Below, one piece after another: positions 56,658 to 64,000 of a stretch of DNA of 64,000 nt. The notes below the pieces were generated by a model. It was not told where the DNA came from. It saw only the letters and a program-made list of their open reading frames with translations, and did no database searches. Position numbers and translations under genes: made by a program. Position 1 is the stretch's first letter; every line of letters begins with the position of its first letter. This DNA is from an uncultured Maribacter sp. (GTDB lineage Bacteria > Bacteroidota > Bacteroidia > Flavobacteriales > Flavobacteriaceae), in NCBI GenBank assembly GCA_947498505.1, contig CANMKG010000001.1, forward strand, positions 62,001 to 126,000. Direction: 5' to 3'.

Positions 56658-56672
56658 TTTATTAAATTGCTA

Positions 56673-58190
56673 TTAGGTTAATAAATCTTTTACAACATTA
56701 CCATGTACATCGGTCAATCTATAGCGCCTTCCTTGATGCTTAAACGTAAGTCGTTCGTGGTCAACTCCAAATAAATGTAGTAGAGTTGCATGAAAATCAT
56801 GAACATGAACAGGGTCTTTTACAACATTGTAACTAAAATCATCCGTTTCTCCATAGGTGAATCCTGGTTTTACACCTGCACCAGCCATCCACATGGTAAA
56901 AGCTTTTGGGTGATGGTCACGACCATAATTATCTTCGGTTAATTGCCCTTGAGAATATACGGTACGACCAAATTCTCCTCCCCAAATTACTAAGGTATCG
57001 TCAAGCATACCACGTTGTTTTAAGTCTTTAATAAGGGCGGCATTGGCTTGGTCAGTATTTTTACTTTGATTTTTAACTCCGCCTGGACATCCAATATGTT
57101 GATCCCAACCTTGGTGGTACAGTTGTATAAATTTTACTCCTTTTTCTAAAAGTTTTCTTGCCATTAAACAATTGGCTGCGTATGTGCCCGGATCTCTACT
57201 ATCTTTTCCGTACAAATCAAAAATATGCTCTGGTTCGTCCGATAAATCAGCAACCTCAGGAACAGATGTTTGCATTTTAAATGCCATTTCGTATTGCGCC
57301 ATTCTTGCCTGAATTTCAGGATCTCCATAAGCATCATTCTGAATTTCATTTAAATGACCTAGATAATCTAACATATGTCTCCGGTCATTACCGTCGTAAT
57401 TTTCAGGGTCACTTAAATACAACACTGGGTCCTTACCAGATCTAAATTGTACACCTTGATGTTCAGTTGGTAAAAAACCATTTCCCCATAAACTTGCTGT
57501 TAAAGGCTGCCCTTTACCGTTTTTGGATATAAGGGTAATAAAAGTTGGTAAATTTTCATTGTCAGAGCCTAAACCATAGCTTAACCATGAGCCAATTGAA
57601 GGTCTACCTGGTAGTTGATGACCGGTTTGCATAAATGAAATAGCAGGGGTGTGGTTTATTTGGTCGGTTTGCATTCCTTTTACAAAACACAAATCGTCCA
57701 CAACTTCAGATAAATAAGGCATGGCATCACTAACCCATGCTCTAGATTCTCCATATTGTTTAAAATTAAATGAGGAGGGAGCGACGGGTAGTGTACTTTG
57801 ACTACCACTCATTCCGGTAAGTCTTTGACCTCCAATAACAGATTCTGGTAATTCTTTACCAAACATATCTACTAATTTTGGCTTATAATCAAACAAATCC
57901 ATTTGTGAAGGACCTCCACTTTGAAACAAATAAATTATACGTTTTGCTTTTGGTAAGTGGTGCGGTAAACCAAGTCTATTTTTATTGTAATTGTTTAGCA
58001 CAGCCTCCTGGACATTTTTATCACCTAAGTTGGCCATTAAGTTTTCAGAGCCTAAAAGGCTTCCTAAAGCCATAGCTCCAAGCCCCAAAGATGTTTTCTT
58101 TAGAAAATGTCTTCTATCAATTTGTTTTTCAATTTCTTGAAGGTCTCTATTGTTAGAAGTTAGTTTGCTGTGTTCGTGATTATTACACAT
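56673..58190 (-). CDS. DUF1501 Tat-exported protein (alkaline-phosphatase-like fold)
   Basis: 505 aa. A cytoplasmic leader precedes the twin-arginine signal DRRHFLKKTSLGLGAMALG (~25-43). The body is DUF1501: IYLFQSGGPSQMDLFDYKP, SWLSYGLGSDNENLPTFI, HQGWDQHIGCPGG, and WGGEFGRTVYSQ with RDHHPKAFTMWMAGAGVKPG, which look like metal-binding positions of the alkaline phosphatase/sulfatase superfamily to which DUF1501 belongs. Family function is unknown. It is paired with the DUF1549/DUF1553 protein 24 bases upstream, an association abundant in Planctomycetes and Verrucomicrobia. Confidence 0.9.
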   Translation of the reverse strand: MCNNHEHSKLTSNNRDLQEIEKQIDRRHFLKKTSLGLGAMALGSLLGSENLMANLGDKNVQEAVLNNYNKNRLGLPHHLPKAKRIIYLFQSGGPSQMDLFDYKPKLVDMFGKELPESVIGGQRLTGMSGSQSTLPVAPSSFNFKQYGESRAWVSDAMPYLSEVVDDLCFVKGMQTDQINHTPAISFMQTGHQLPGRPSIGSWLSYGLGSDNENLPTFITLISKNGKGQPLTASLWGNGFLPTEHQGVQFRSGKDPVLYLSDPENYDGNDRRHMLDYLGHLNEIQNDAYGDPEIQARMAQYEMAFKMQTSVPEVADLSDEPEHIFDLYGKDSRDPGTYAANCLMARKLLEKGVKFIQLYHQGWDQHIGCPGGVKNQSKNTDQANAALIKDLKQRGMLDDTLVIWGGEFGRTVYSQGQLTEDNYGRDHHPKAFTMWMAGAGVKPGFTYGETDDFSYNVVKDPVHVHDFHATLLHLFGVDHERLTFKHQGRRYRLTDVHGNVVKDLLT

Positions 58191-58214
58191 AATATTATAT
58201 TTTAGAATAGCCAG

Positions 58215-61200
58215 TTACCTTTTAGTAATACTAGCATCTGAATTCATAATTGTACTTGCCACAACAGCGTTAGCCGCTATCAAAGCTTCATCACCTCCAG
58301 AAGTGATTTTATGTTCGCCAAGACTAATCCAACCTTTAGCTTTTATATTGTTTTTTCTAAATTTTTCCAGCTCTGACTTTTGCAAAGCAGCTAAAACTTC
58401 CAACTCTTTAGTCTTTATTTTTCTACCGGTAAGTTTTCTAAACGCATCCGAAATTCCCTTCTCCACATCCTCATATGAACTGATACTTATTCCTAAAACT
58501 CTGGATGCCTCAATAAAGGTAGGGTCATTTAGTAATACCAATGCCTGAAGAGGAGTATTTGTTTCTTGTCTTCTTGTAGTACACAAATCTCTAGTGGGAG
58601 CATCAAAGGTAGAAATGGTTGGATGTGGAACGGTTCTTTTCCAGATAGTATACATACTTCTTCTATATAAATCTTCCCCTGAACTAGGTTTGTATCTATC
58701 GCCATTTACAAGCCAAAGTCCTGGAGGTTGGTACGGACTAACACTTTCGCCTCCAATTTTTTTACTTAATAATCCAGAGGCAAATAATGCATTATCTCTT
58801 AACATTTCTCCAGATAGTCTTTTTGCAGGACCTCTTGCTAAAAGTCTGTTTTCTTTATCCATATTTAATAATTCTTCACTAACTCTACTACTTTGTTGAT
58901 ATGTGTTAGACAGCATTATTAATTTATGAAGTGCTTTTACGTCCCAGCCAGATTCTACAAAGTTAACAGCTAACCAGTCTAAAAGTTTTGGATGACTCGG
59001 TAATTCTCCTTGGTTACCAAAGTCTTCTGAGGTTTTAACCAAACCTCTTCCAAAAATGTTCTGCCAATATCTATTTACAGTAACTCTTGCCGTTAACGGG
59101 TTGTCCTTGTGGGTTATCCATTTAGATAATCCAATTCTGTTTTTTGGTAAGCTATCAGGAAATGGAAATATTTTTTCAGGTACGTTGGGAAAAACAGAGT
59201 CAGTAGGAGAGTCATATTGCCCCCTATCTAAAACGTATGCCTGTCTTGGTGTTTCCATTTCTTTCATCACCATGATTTCTTTTACGGGTTCTATACTATC
59301 AACATAAGTAGCTCTGGTTTTTGCTAATTCTTCCATTGACTTTTTATAGCTGGAAGATTTATGAACTAAATAATATTTTGTAAGCAAACTTTTTTCCTTT
59401 TGAGAAATAGCATTATTGGACTTTGAAAGTAATTGGTCTAGTCCTTTTTTATTGGCTATTTGCATTATTTCAATTTGAGTTAGCTCACGGTTAAAAACCA
59501 TAATATCATCAACTGCACCATTTCTTAAACCTTTTCCTCTCCATATAGCTCCAATTCTTAAACCGGGTTCGGTTTTTCCCTTATAAAGCCCTATATCCTG
59601 TTTTCTAAAAACAATATCTTTATAAAGGTTATCTACTTTGGTTTCTGTTTCTAGCTTTTCACCATCTAAATAAATAGAGACTCCACTTGCTTTACTAGAA
59701 CCATCATATGACATAGTTAGTTGTATCCATTTATTCTTAGGAACATCTTTTAAAGATTGCGTAACCACAGCATTGTCTGGCCATACATGAGCTAATAGCG
59801 CTTCTACTTTATTATCTTTAATATTTAAGTGATACCCTCTATAACTGTGTAGTTCAGGCCCTTGCATTTTATGAAAAATAACACCGTTTTCTAAGTCTTC
59901 AGGAATATATGCCTTAATACCGATGGTAAAAGCGTCACTTCTATTATAAATACCAATTTCATCTAAATCTAACCAAGTGTCTCCATCCATACTTAATCCG
60001 TATCCAGAAGCACCTTCTTGATAAACTGTTTTTTGATTATCAGCATACTGTTGACGCATTCTAATATTAAGTTTTTTTCTTTGAGGTAGTTTGTCTTTTA
60101 ACTTCTTGTCGTTAAAATCAAAATGAGATACTAGACCTGTTGGATAGTTTTTTGTATTTATTGTTTTATACGTTTCATTAGCTATCCAATCTTGAGCATT
60201 TTTAGATTCCTTGTTTGTTACGTCATTTACAATTTTTTCTTTGTCCTCAACCAGAGTCTCCAAATAAGCAAGAACTTTTTCTTGCTCTTCAGTAGGGAGT
60301 AACATATTGGGCACTGGTGTAGCTAAATCCCAAGGAATTAAACCTGTTTCATTAACGTTATTGAAAAAACTAAATAATTCAAAATGATCTTTTTGTGAAA
60401 TAGGATCATATTTATGATCATGGCATTTGGCGCAAGCCACAGTTAATCCTAAAAAGGCTTGGCTTACGGTTGCTGTTCGATCAGCTACATATTCAACACG
60501 AAATTCTTCATCAATTATACCGCCTTCAAGGTTTTGAGGGTGAAGTCTGTTAAAAGTTGTTGCTAAACGCTGCTCTCTGGTAGCGTTAGGTAACATGTCA
60601 CCTGCCATTTGCCATAAAACAAATTCATCATAAGGCATGTTTTCGTTAAAGGATTTTATTACCCAATCTTTCCAAGGAGAAACATCTCTAAACCAATCCA
60701 CACTATAACCATGTGTATCTGCATATCTTGCTAAATCCATCCAGTCAAGTGTGCGTTGCTCACCGTAGTGGGGAGATGCTAAAAGACGGTCAATTTGCTT
60801 TTCGTATGCGTCAGGGGAATTGTCGTTTAAAAAAGCATCAAGTTCTTCAATAGTAGGAGGTAGGCCAGTTAGGTCTAAAGACGCTCTACGCAACAACAAT
60901 TCTTTGTCTGCTTTTGGAGCAAATTTCAGGTCGTTAAGTTCTAGCTCTTCTAGAACAAAATTATCAATTACATTTGCTACTAAATCCGTGTTTTTGACCT
61001 CTGGTACTTTTTCCTTTATAGGTTTAATAAAAGCCCAATGGTCTTTATATTCAGCCCCGTCTTCTATCCATTTAATTAATATTGCCTTTTCATAATCCGA
61101 TAGAGATAGATGAGAGTCTGGTTCGGGCATTACATATTTTGGGTCATCCGTAATAATACGATGAAAAAACTCACTTTTATTTAGATTTCCAGGTTTAATA

Positions 61201-61460
61201 GCATATTTACCAGGAGATTCTGATAGCTCCGCATAAGCTAACTCTGGGGAGTGAAGTTGTAAGCCACCTTTTATATTGGCTTTATCAGGTCCATGACATA
61301 AGTAGCATTTATCTGATAATATAGGTTTTACATGTTGATTGAAGTCTATTTTTTCGGGAATACTCGTATAGGCTTGCGCTACAGAGTCCGGTAATTCTGG
61401 ACCTCCGCAGGAAATCAATAAAATTGCTAAAAAAGAAAAAACTATGCTATTTTTTATCAT
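58215..61460 (-). CDS. PSCyt1-DUF1549-LamG-DUF1553 dihaem lipoprotein
   Basis: About 1081 aa from the chosen start at 61460 (MIKNSIVFSF), which gives a lipoprotein signal with lipobox LLISC; a longer frame back to 61532 would run through the promoter inverted repeat. Domains: PSCyt1 with haem motif CYLCH (52-56) and M111 ligand candidate; DUF1549 with a second motif CAKCH (343-347) followed by DHKYDPI; an inserted LamG/concanavalin domain (~430-650, DAFTIGIKAYIP); and C-terminal DUF1553 (KNRIGLSKWITHKDNPLTARVTVNRYWQ split across ~770-800 onward). First gene of the minus-strand operon, divergent from tandem AraC genes. The family has no established reaction; redox chemistry on a polysaccharide is often suggested. 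Confidence 0.88.
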   Translation of the reverse strand: MIKNSIVFSFLAILLISCGGPELPDSVAQAYTSIPEKIDFNQHVKPILSDKCYLCHGPDKANIKGGLQLHSPELAYAELSESPGKYAIKPGNLNKSEFFHRIITDDPKYVMPEPDSHLSLSDYEKAILIKWIEDGAEYKDHWAFIKPIKEKVPEVKNTDLVANVIDNFVLEELELNDLKFAPKADKELLLRRASLDLTGLPPTIEELDAFLNDNSPDAYEKQIDRLLASPHYGEQRTLDWMDLARYADTHGYSVDWFRDVSPWKDWVIKSFNENMPYDEFVLWQMAGDMLPNATREQRLATTFNRLHPQNLEGGIIDEEFRVEYVADRTATVSQAFLGLTVACAKCHDHKYDPISQKDHFELFSFFNNVNETGLIPWDLATPVPNMLLPTEEQEKVLAYLETLVEDKEKIVNDVTNKESKNAQDWIANETYKTINTKNYPTGLVSHFDFNDKKLKDKLPQRKKLNIRMRQQYADNQKTVYQEGASGYGLSMDGDTWLDLDEIGIYNRSDAFTIGIKAYIPEDLENGVIFHKMQGPELHSYRGYHLNIKDNKVEALLAHVWPDNAVVTQSLKDVPKNKWIQLTMSYDGSSKASGVSIYLDGEKLETETKVDNLYKDIVFRKQDIGLYKGKTEPGLRIGAIWRGKGLRNGAVDDIMVFNRELTQIEIMQIANKKGLDQLLSKSNNAISQKEKSLLTKYYLVHKSSSYKKSMEELAKTRATYVDSIEPVKEIMVMKEMETPRQAYVLDRGQYDSPTDSVFPNVPEKIFPFPDSLPKNRIGLSKWITHKDNPLTARVTVNRYWQNIFGRGLVKTSEDFGNQGELPSHPKLLDWLAVNFVESGWDVKALHKLIMLSNTYQQSSRVSEELLNMDKENRLLARGPAKRLSGEMLRDNALFASGLLSKKIGGESVSPYQPPGLWLVNGDRYKPSSGEDLYRRSMYTIWKRTVPHPTISTFDAPTRDLCTTRRQETNTPLQALVLLNDPTFIEASRVLGISISSYEDVEKGISDAFRKLTGRKIKTKELEVLAALQKSELEKFRKNNIKAKGWISLGEHKITSGGDEALIAANAVVASTIMNSDASITKR

Positions 61461-61470
61461 AAAATGATGT

Positions 61471-61512
61471 TTATCATTCATTAAAACAAAAATAAATTTA
61501 ATGAAGTGATAA
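61471..61512 (-). promoter_or_regulatory. Inverted-repeat operator enclosing the -7 element of the DUF1553 operon
   Basis: Arms TTATCATTCATTAAA (61471-61485) and TTTAATGAAGTGATAA (61497-61512) are complementary over 15 pairs with one bulged base. The 11-base spacer contains, on the minus strand, TATTTTTG (61487-61494), an exact TAnnTTTG match 26 bases from the start codon. A protein on the repeat would cover the promoter. The adjacent AraC pair is the candidate binder. Confidence 0.65.
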
Positions 61513-61634
61513 TTTCTATCTAAATCAGTCAAAAATATGTATATTTCCGACTATTTGTTTTTGAGCCCCTTATTTTATTTGGGGTAATGTTGTTGTAATT
61601 GGTATATTATGATTAACGAAAGTATTTGGGAATT

Positions 61635-62495
61635 ATGGCAAATTTTTTACAGAATATAAATTGTAATCTTCTTCATACAGGATATGCGGAGTTGGACGAT
61701 AAATGGAATTACAGTAATGTCATAAGCACTTTTGTACGATTGTTTTTTATTACTAAGGGGGCGGGAGAAATGGTGCATTCAGGAAAAACTTATGTTTTTA
61801 AGCCTGGTTGCATGTATTTAATACCTAGCTATACATATAACAATTATAGAAGTATAGAGTATCACGAGCAATTTTATACTGGTTTTTTTGAAGAGGTAAC
61901 TTACGGTGTTTCCATATTTAATTTGTTAGCGTTTACCTATGAGGTTAAGGCGAGTAAAATGGATAAAAGGCTTTTTAAGCGCTTGTTAGAAATACACCCC
62001 AATAAAATGGTTAAAAATTCGGACCCTAAAGTTTTTATTAACGGCGGACTAATAAAAAAAACAGAGAATTCTCAGAGTGATTTAAAGAATAAGCTTGAGA
62101 CGAAATCAATTTTAGAAATATTGCTTTCTAGGTTTGTTGTTGAAGGAGACATAAGTGTTTCAAAAAAGGATAAGGGAGATTTAAATAAAGTGTTAGTTTA
62201 CATTGCTGAAAACTTATCTGGGAATCTTTCCGTGGAGGATTTGTCGAATTTTTGTAATTTAAATACTGATTATTTCTCAAGAAGTTTTAAAGCTAAATAT
62301 GGTATAAGACCAATTAGATTTATTCAATTAAAACGAATAGAACGTTCTCAGTTTTTATTGCTTACCACTAAAAAATCATTAAAACAAATAGCCGAAGAGG
62401 TAGGTATGTATGATGTTGCTTACTTTTCAAAGACTTTTAAAAAGTTAACGGGAGTTACTCCTGCTGGTTTTAGAAAACAACAATTAAACAATTAG
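61635..62495 (+). CDS. AraC-family transcriptional regulator (first of tandem pair)
   Basis: About 286 aa. The ATG at 61635 is preferred to the in-frame TTG at 61626. The N-terminal half is a cupin-like ligand domain (YVFKPGCMYLIPSYTYNNY); the C-terminal 100 residues have two helix-turn-helix units (LSVEDLSNFCNLNTDYFSRS; LKQIAEEVGMYDVAYFSKTF). It is divergent from the DUF1553-DUF1501-sulfatase-GH2 operon. It is clearly paralogous to the next gene, 5 bases downstream, sharing WNY.NVIS.F.RL..ITKG and the EVKASK block. Confidence 0.9.
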   Translation: MANFLQNINCNLLHTGYAELDDKWNYSNVISTFVRLFFITKGAGEMVHSGKTYVFKPGCMYLIPSYTYNNYRSIEYHEQFYTGFFEEVTYGVSIFNLLAFTYEVKASKMDKRLFKRLLEIHPNKMVKNSDPKVFINGGLIKKTENSQSDLKNKLETKSILEILLSRFVVEGDISVSKKDKGDLNKVLVYIAENLSGNLSVEDLSNFCNLNTDYFSRSFKAKYGIRPIRFIQLKRIERSQFLLLTTKKSLKQIAEEVGMYDVAYFSKTFKKLTGVTPAGFRKQQLNN

Positions 62496-62500
62496 TTTAT

Positions 62501-63376
62501 ATGTTTTTACCTATAGAATCATTAAAGGTTAGCTTGTTAAATATTGGATACGCCAAACTGGATAGTAATTGGAACTATGTTAATGTTATAAGTCCGTTTA
62601 CACGATTGTATTTAATTACAAAAGGAGAAGCAAATGTTTATCATAATAACAAAGAGTATGTTCTTAAGCCAGGAAATTTGTACTTAATACCAAGTTATAC
62701 CTATAGCAGTTACAAATGCAATTTACATCACGAACAATACTACATAAGTTTTTTTGAAGAGATGGAGAATGGTTTGTCCATTTATAATTTAATGCATTTT
62801 TTGTATGAGGTTAAAGCGAGTAAATTGGACGTTAAGTGTTTTAAGCGACTTCTTAAAATAAATCCGGGAAGAGATTTAGTTCAAAGTAACCCAGAAAGTT
62901 ATGATAACTACCCAGCTTTGTATTCATTTCAGAAGAAAAACGAACTTTTATCAACCAATAAGTTTATAGAAACTCAAGCTATTATAAAGCTTTTGTTGTC
63001 AAAGTTTATAGACTACAGGTTTAAACCTAAAAAAAAGAACGAACATAATTTAACTAGGGTTTTAAATTATATTTCTGAACACTTACATGAAACAATTACG
63101 TTAGATGTTTTGGCGGCATATTGTAATTTAAGTAAGGATTATTTTTCTAGAAGTTTTAAAAAGCAATATGGTTTGGGGCCAAATCAATATATCCAGCTAA
63201 AACGCATAGAAAGAGCTCAACTTTTATTATTGACTACGGATGATTCTTTAAAGGAAATTTCTAATAAAGTAGGGTTCTATAACTTTTCTTATTTTTCTAA
63301 GTTATTTAAAAAAATAACAGGGCAAACTCCTGTTTATTTTCGAAAGCAAGGACTTAATAAATATCAATCAAAATAG
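62501..63376 (+). CDS. AraC-family transcriptional regulator (second of tandem pair)
   Basis: 291 aa paralogue of the preceding gene, with the same layout: cupin-like N-terminal half (YVLKPGNLYLIPSYTYSSY) and C-terminal double helix-turn-helix (ITLDVLAAYCNLSKDYFSRS; LKEISNKVGFYNFSYFSKLF). Probably a tandem duplication followed by divergence of the ligand domain. The two are translated in one transcript and could form heterodimers or respond to different sugars. The 3' end overlaps the convergent DUF6786-type gene by 13 bases. Confidence 0.9.
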   Translation: MFLPIESLKVSLLNIGYAKLDSNWNYVNVISPFTRLYLITKGEANVYHNNKEYVLKPGNLYLIPSYTYSSYKCNLHHEQYYISFFEEMENGLSIYNLMHFLYEVKASKLDVKCFKRLLKINPGRDLVQSNPESYDNYPALYSFQKKNELLSTNKFIETQAIIKLLLSKFIDYRFKPKKKNEHNLTRVLNYISEHLHETITLDVLAAYCNLSKDYFSRSFKKQYGLGPNQYIQLKRIERAQLLLLTTDDSLKEISNKVGFYNFSYFSKLFKKITGQTPVYFRKQGLNKYQSK

Positions 63377-64000
63377 AGATCTTTTAATTCTATATTAAAA
63401 AGTTTTGAGCACAGTTTATTAAGTTCTTTTTTATCTCCGGTAAAATGAAATGTTTTGTGCGTATGCGATATTCGTTCATTACTTTTTAGTGTTTTGCCAT
63501 GAGCAGCACTTTCCAATTCAAAAAAAGTAGCATTTCCCTGTTCATTTAGTCCATTATTATATGAATTTGTAACATCTCCATTCCAGAGACCACTTTTTAA
63601 ATCTCTATCATCTGAACTTAAAAAACGTTCCTTTTTGTTGAAGGAAAACGTTATAACGGTAAGCACTTTATTGATGTCATCGTAGTTTCCGAAAATCGGG
63701 AGTGCGTTTTTTGGTTTAAGTCCAATTTTACTTCGGTAAGCACCGTCGGTTTTAAATAAAATGTTTCCCTTTTTACGAATTAACCTATCTGTTTTTATAT
63801 CATTTAAATATGTAGAAATTTTAACAGAAGTTGAATCCGTCTCTTTATATGGAAAAATAGCTGTTGATTTTTTATTCCCCTTAAACATGCCCAATACCCA
63901 TGGAGCTATAAGTCCTTTTTCTTCAGACCAATCAGTTCCTAGATTAGTAATTGTATGTTTAGATTGAAAACCAACAAAATTTATTACGGAACTGATTTCT
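63364..64000 (-). CDS. DUF6786-family protein (5' end beyond the window)
   Basis: The frame stays open to the right edge; the apparent start at 63894 is only an internal TTG. The visible ~212 residues include KHTITNLGTDWSEEKGLIAP, WVLGMFKGNKKSTAIFPYKE, YRSKIGLKPKNALPIFGNYD, and SAAHGKTLKSNERISHTHKT. These match my memory of DUF6786, an aldose-epimerase-like beta-sandwich family common near Bacteroidota PULs. Function is not established. The N-terminal signal, if any, is outside the window. It is convergent with the tandem AraC genes. Confidence 0.7.
   Translation of the reverse strand, partial: EISSVINFVGFQSKHTITNLGTDWSEEKGLIAPWVLGMFKGNKKSTAIFPYKETDSTSVKISTYLNDIKTDRLIRKKGNILFKTDGAYRSKIGLKPKNALPIFGNYDDINKVLTVITFSFNKKERFLSSDDRDLKSGLWNGDVTNSYNNGLNEQGNATFFELESAAHGKTLKSNERISHTHKTFHFTGDKKELNKLCSKLFNIELKDLYFD

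Overview
The window reads as accessory carbohydrate-utilisation DNA from a marine Bacteroidota, most likely Flavobacteriaceae. The evidence is low-GC DNA, three-gene SusC/SusD/SusE-like sets, many SPII lipoproteins, matches to the Bacteroidota -7 element TAnnTTTG, no Shine-Dalgarno-like leaders, and a gene set typical of red-algal galactan (agar/porphyran) degraders. I cannot name a species. No rRNA, tRNA, CRISPR array, transposase or phage gene was seen.

Layout. 1-1.3 kb: 3' part of a TPR/LuxR-type regulator. 1.7-8.2 kb (minus): SusE-like, SusD and SusC. 8.8-12.6 kb (plus): a GH2 glycosidase and a GH117 alpha-1,3-(3,6-anhydro)-L-galactosidase. 12.7-20.3 kb (plus): an IclR regulator followed by what looks like a complete 3,6-anhydro-L-galactose (AHG) operon: Zn-dehydrogenase, KduD-like reductase, aldehyde dehydrogenase, enolase-superfamily cycloisomerase, aldose 1-epimerase and RhaT-type transporter. 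20.6-29.0 kb (plus): a second SusC/SusD/SusE-like set, a GH16 endo-galactanase and a DUF1080 hydrolase. 29.0-31.0 kb (minus): a class III-like alcohol dehydrogenase and an EstD-like esterase, with an AraC regulator diverging. 32.0-36.8 kb: KduI divergent from a LacI regulator and a TRAP transporter. 37.8-43.8 kb: an LgoD-like L-galactonate dehydrogenase, KdgK, KdgA, UxaA and UxaB. 44.0-48.9 kb: GH29, a lactonase, an L-fucose/L-galactose dehydrogenase-type SDR, a FucP-type permease and a RhaM-type mutarotase. 49.0-61.5 kb (minus): DUF1549/DUF1553 cytochrome, DUF1501, NHL propeller, DUF2231/cytochrome c/LRR, sulfatase and GH2 beta-galactosidase, probably one operon. 61.6-63.4 kb: tandem AraC genes. 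The right edge cuts a DUF6786-type gene.

How the genes fit together (inference). GH16, GH2, GH117, the sulfatase and GH29 would reduce sulfated agar/porphyran to D-galactose, AHG and L-galactose. AHG would be oxidised and ring-opened to 2-keto-3-deoxy-L-galactonate, then converted through a 2,5-diketo acid to KDG. L-galactose would pass through the lactone and L-galactonate to D-tagaturonate, D-altronate and KDG. Both branches meet at the single KdgK/KdgA pair, giving pyruvate and glyceraldehyde-3-phosphate. Uronate isomerase UxaC is absent, and an L-galactonate dehydrogenase sits where its product would be needed. The least understood part is the haem/Tat module (DUF1553, DUF1501, NHL, DUF2231-cytochrome) lying in the same apparent operon as the sulfatase and beta-galactosidase.
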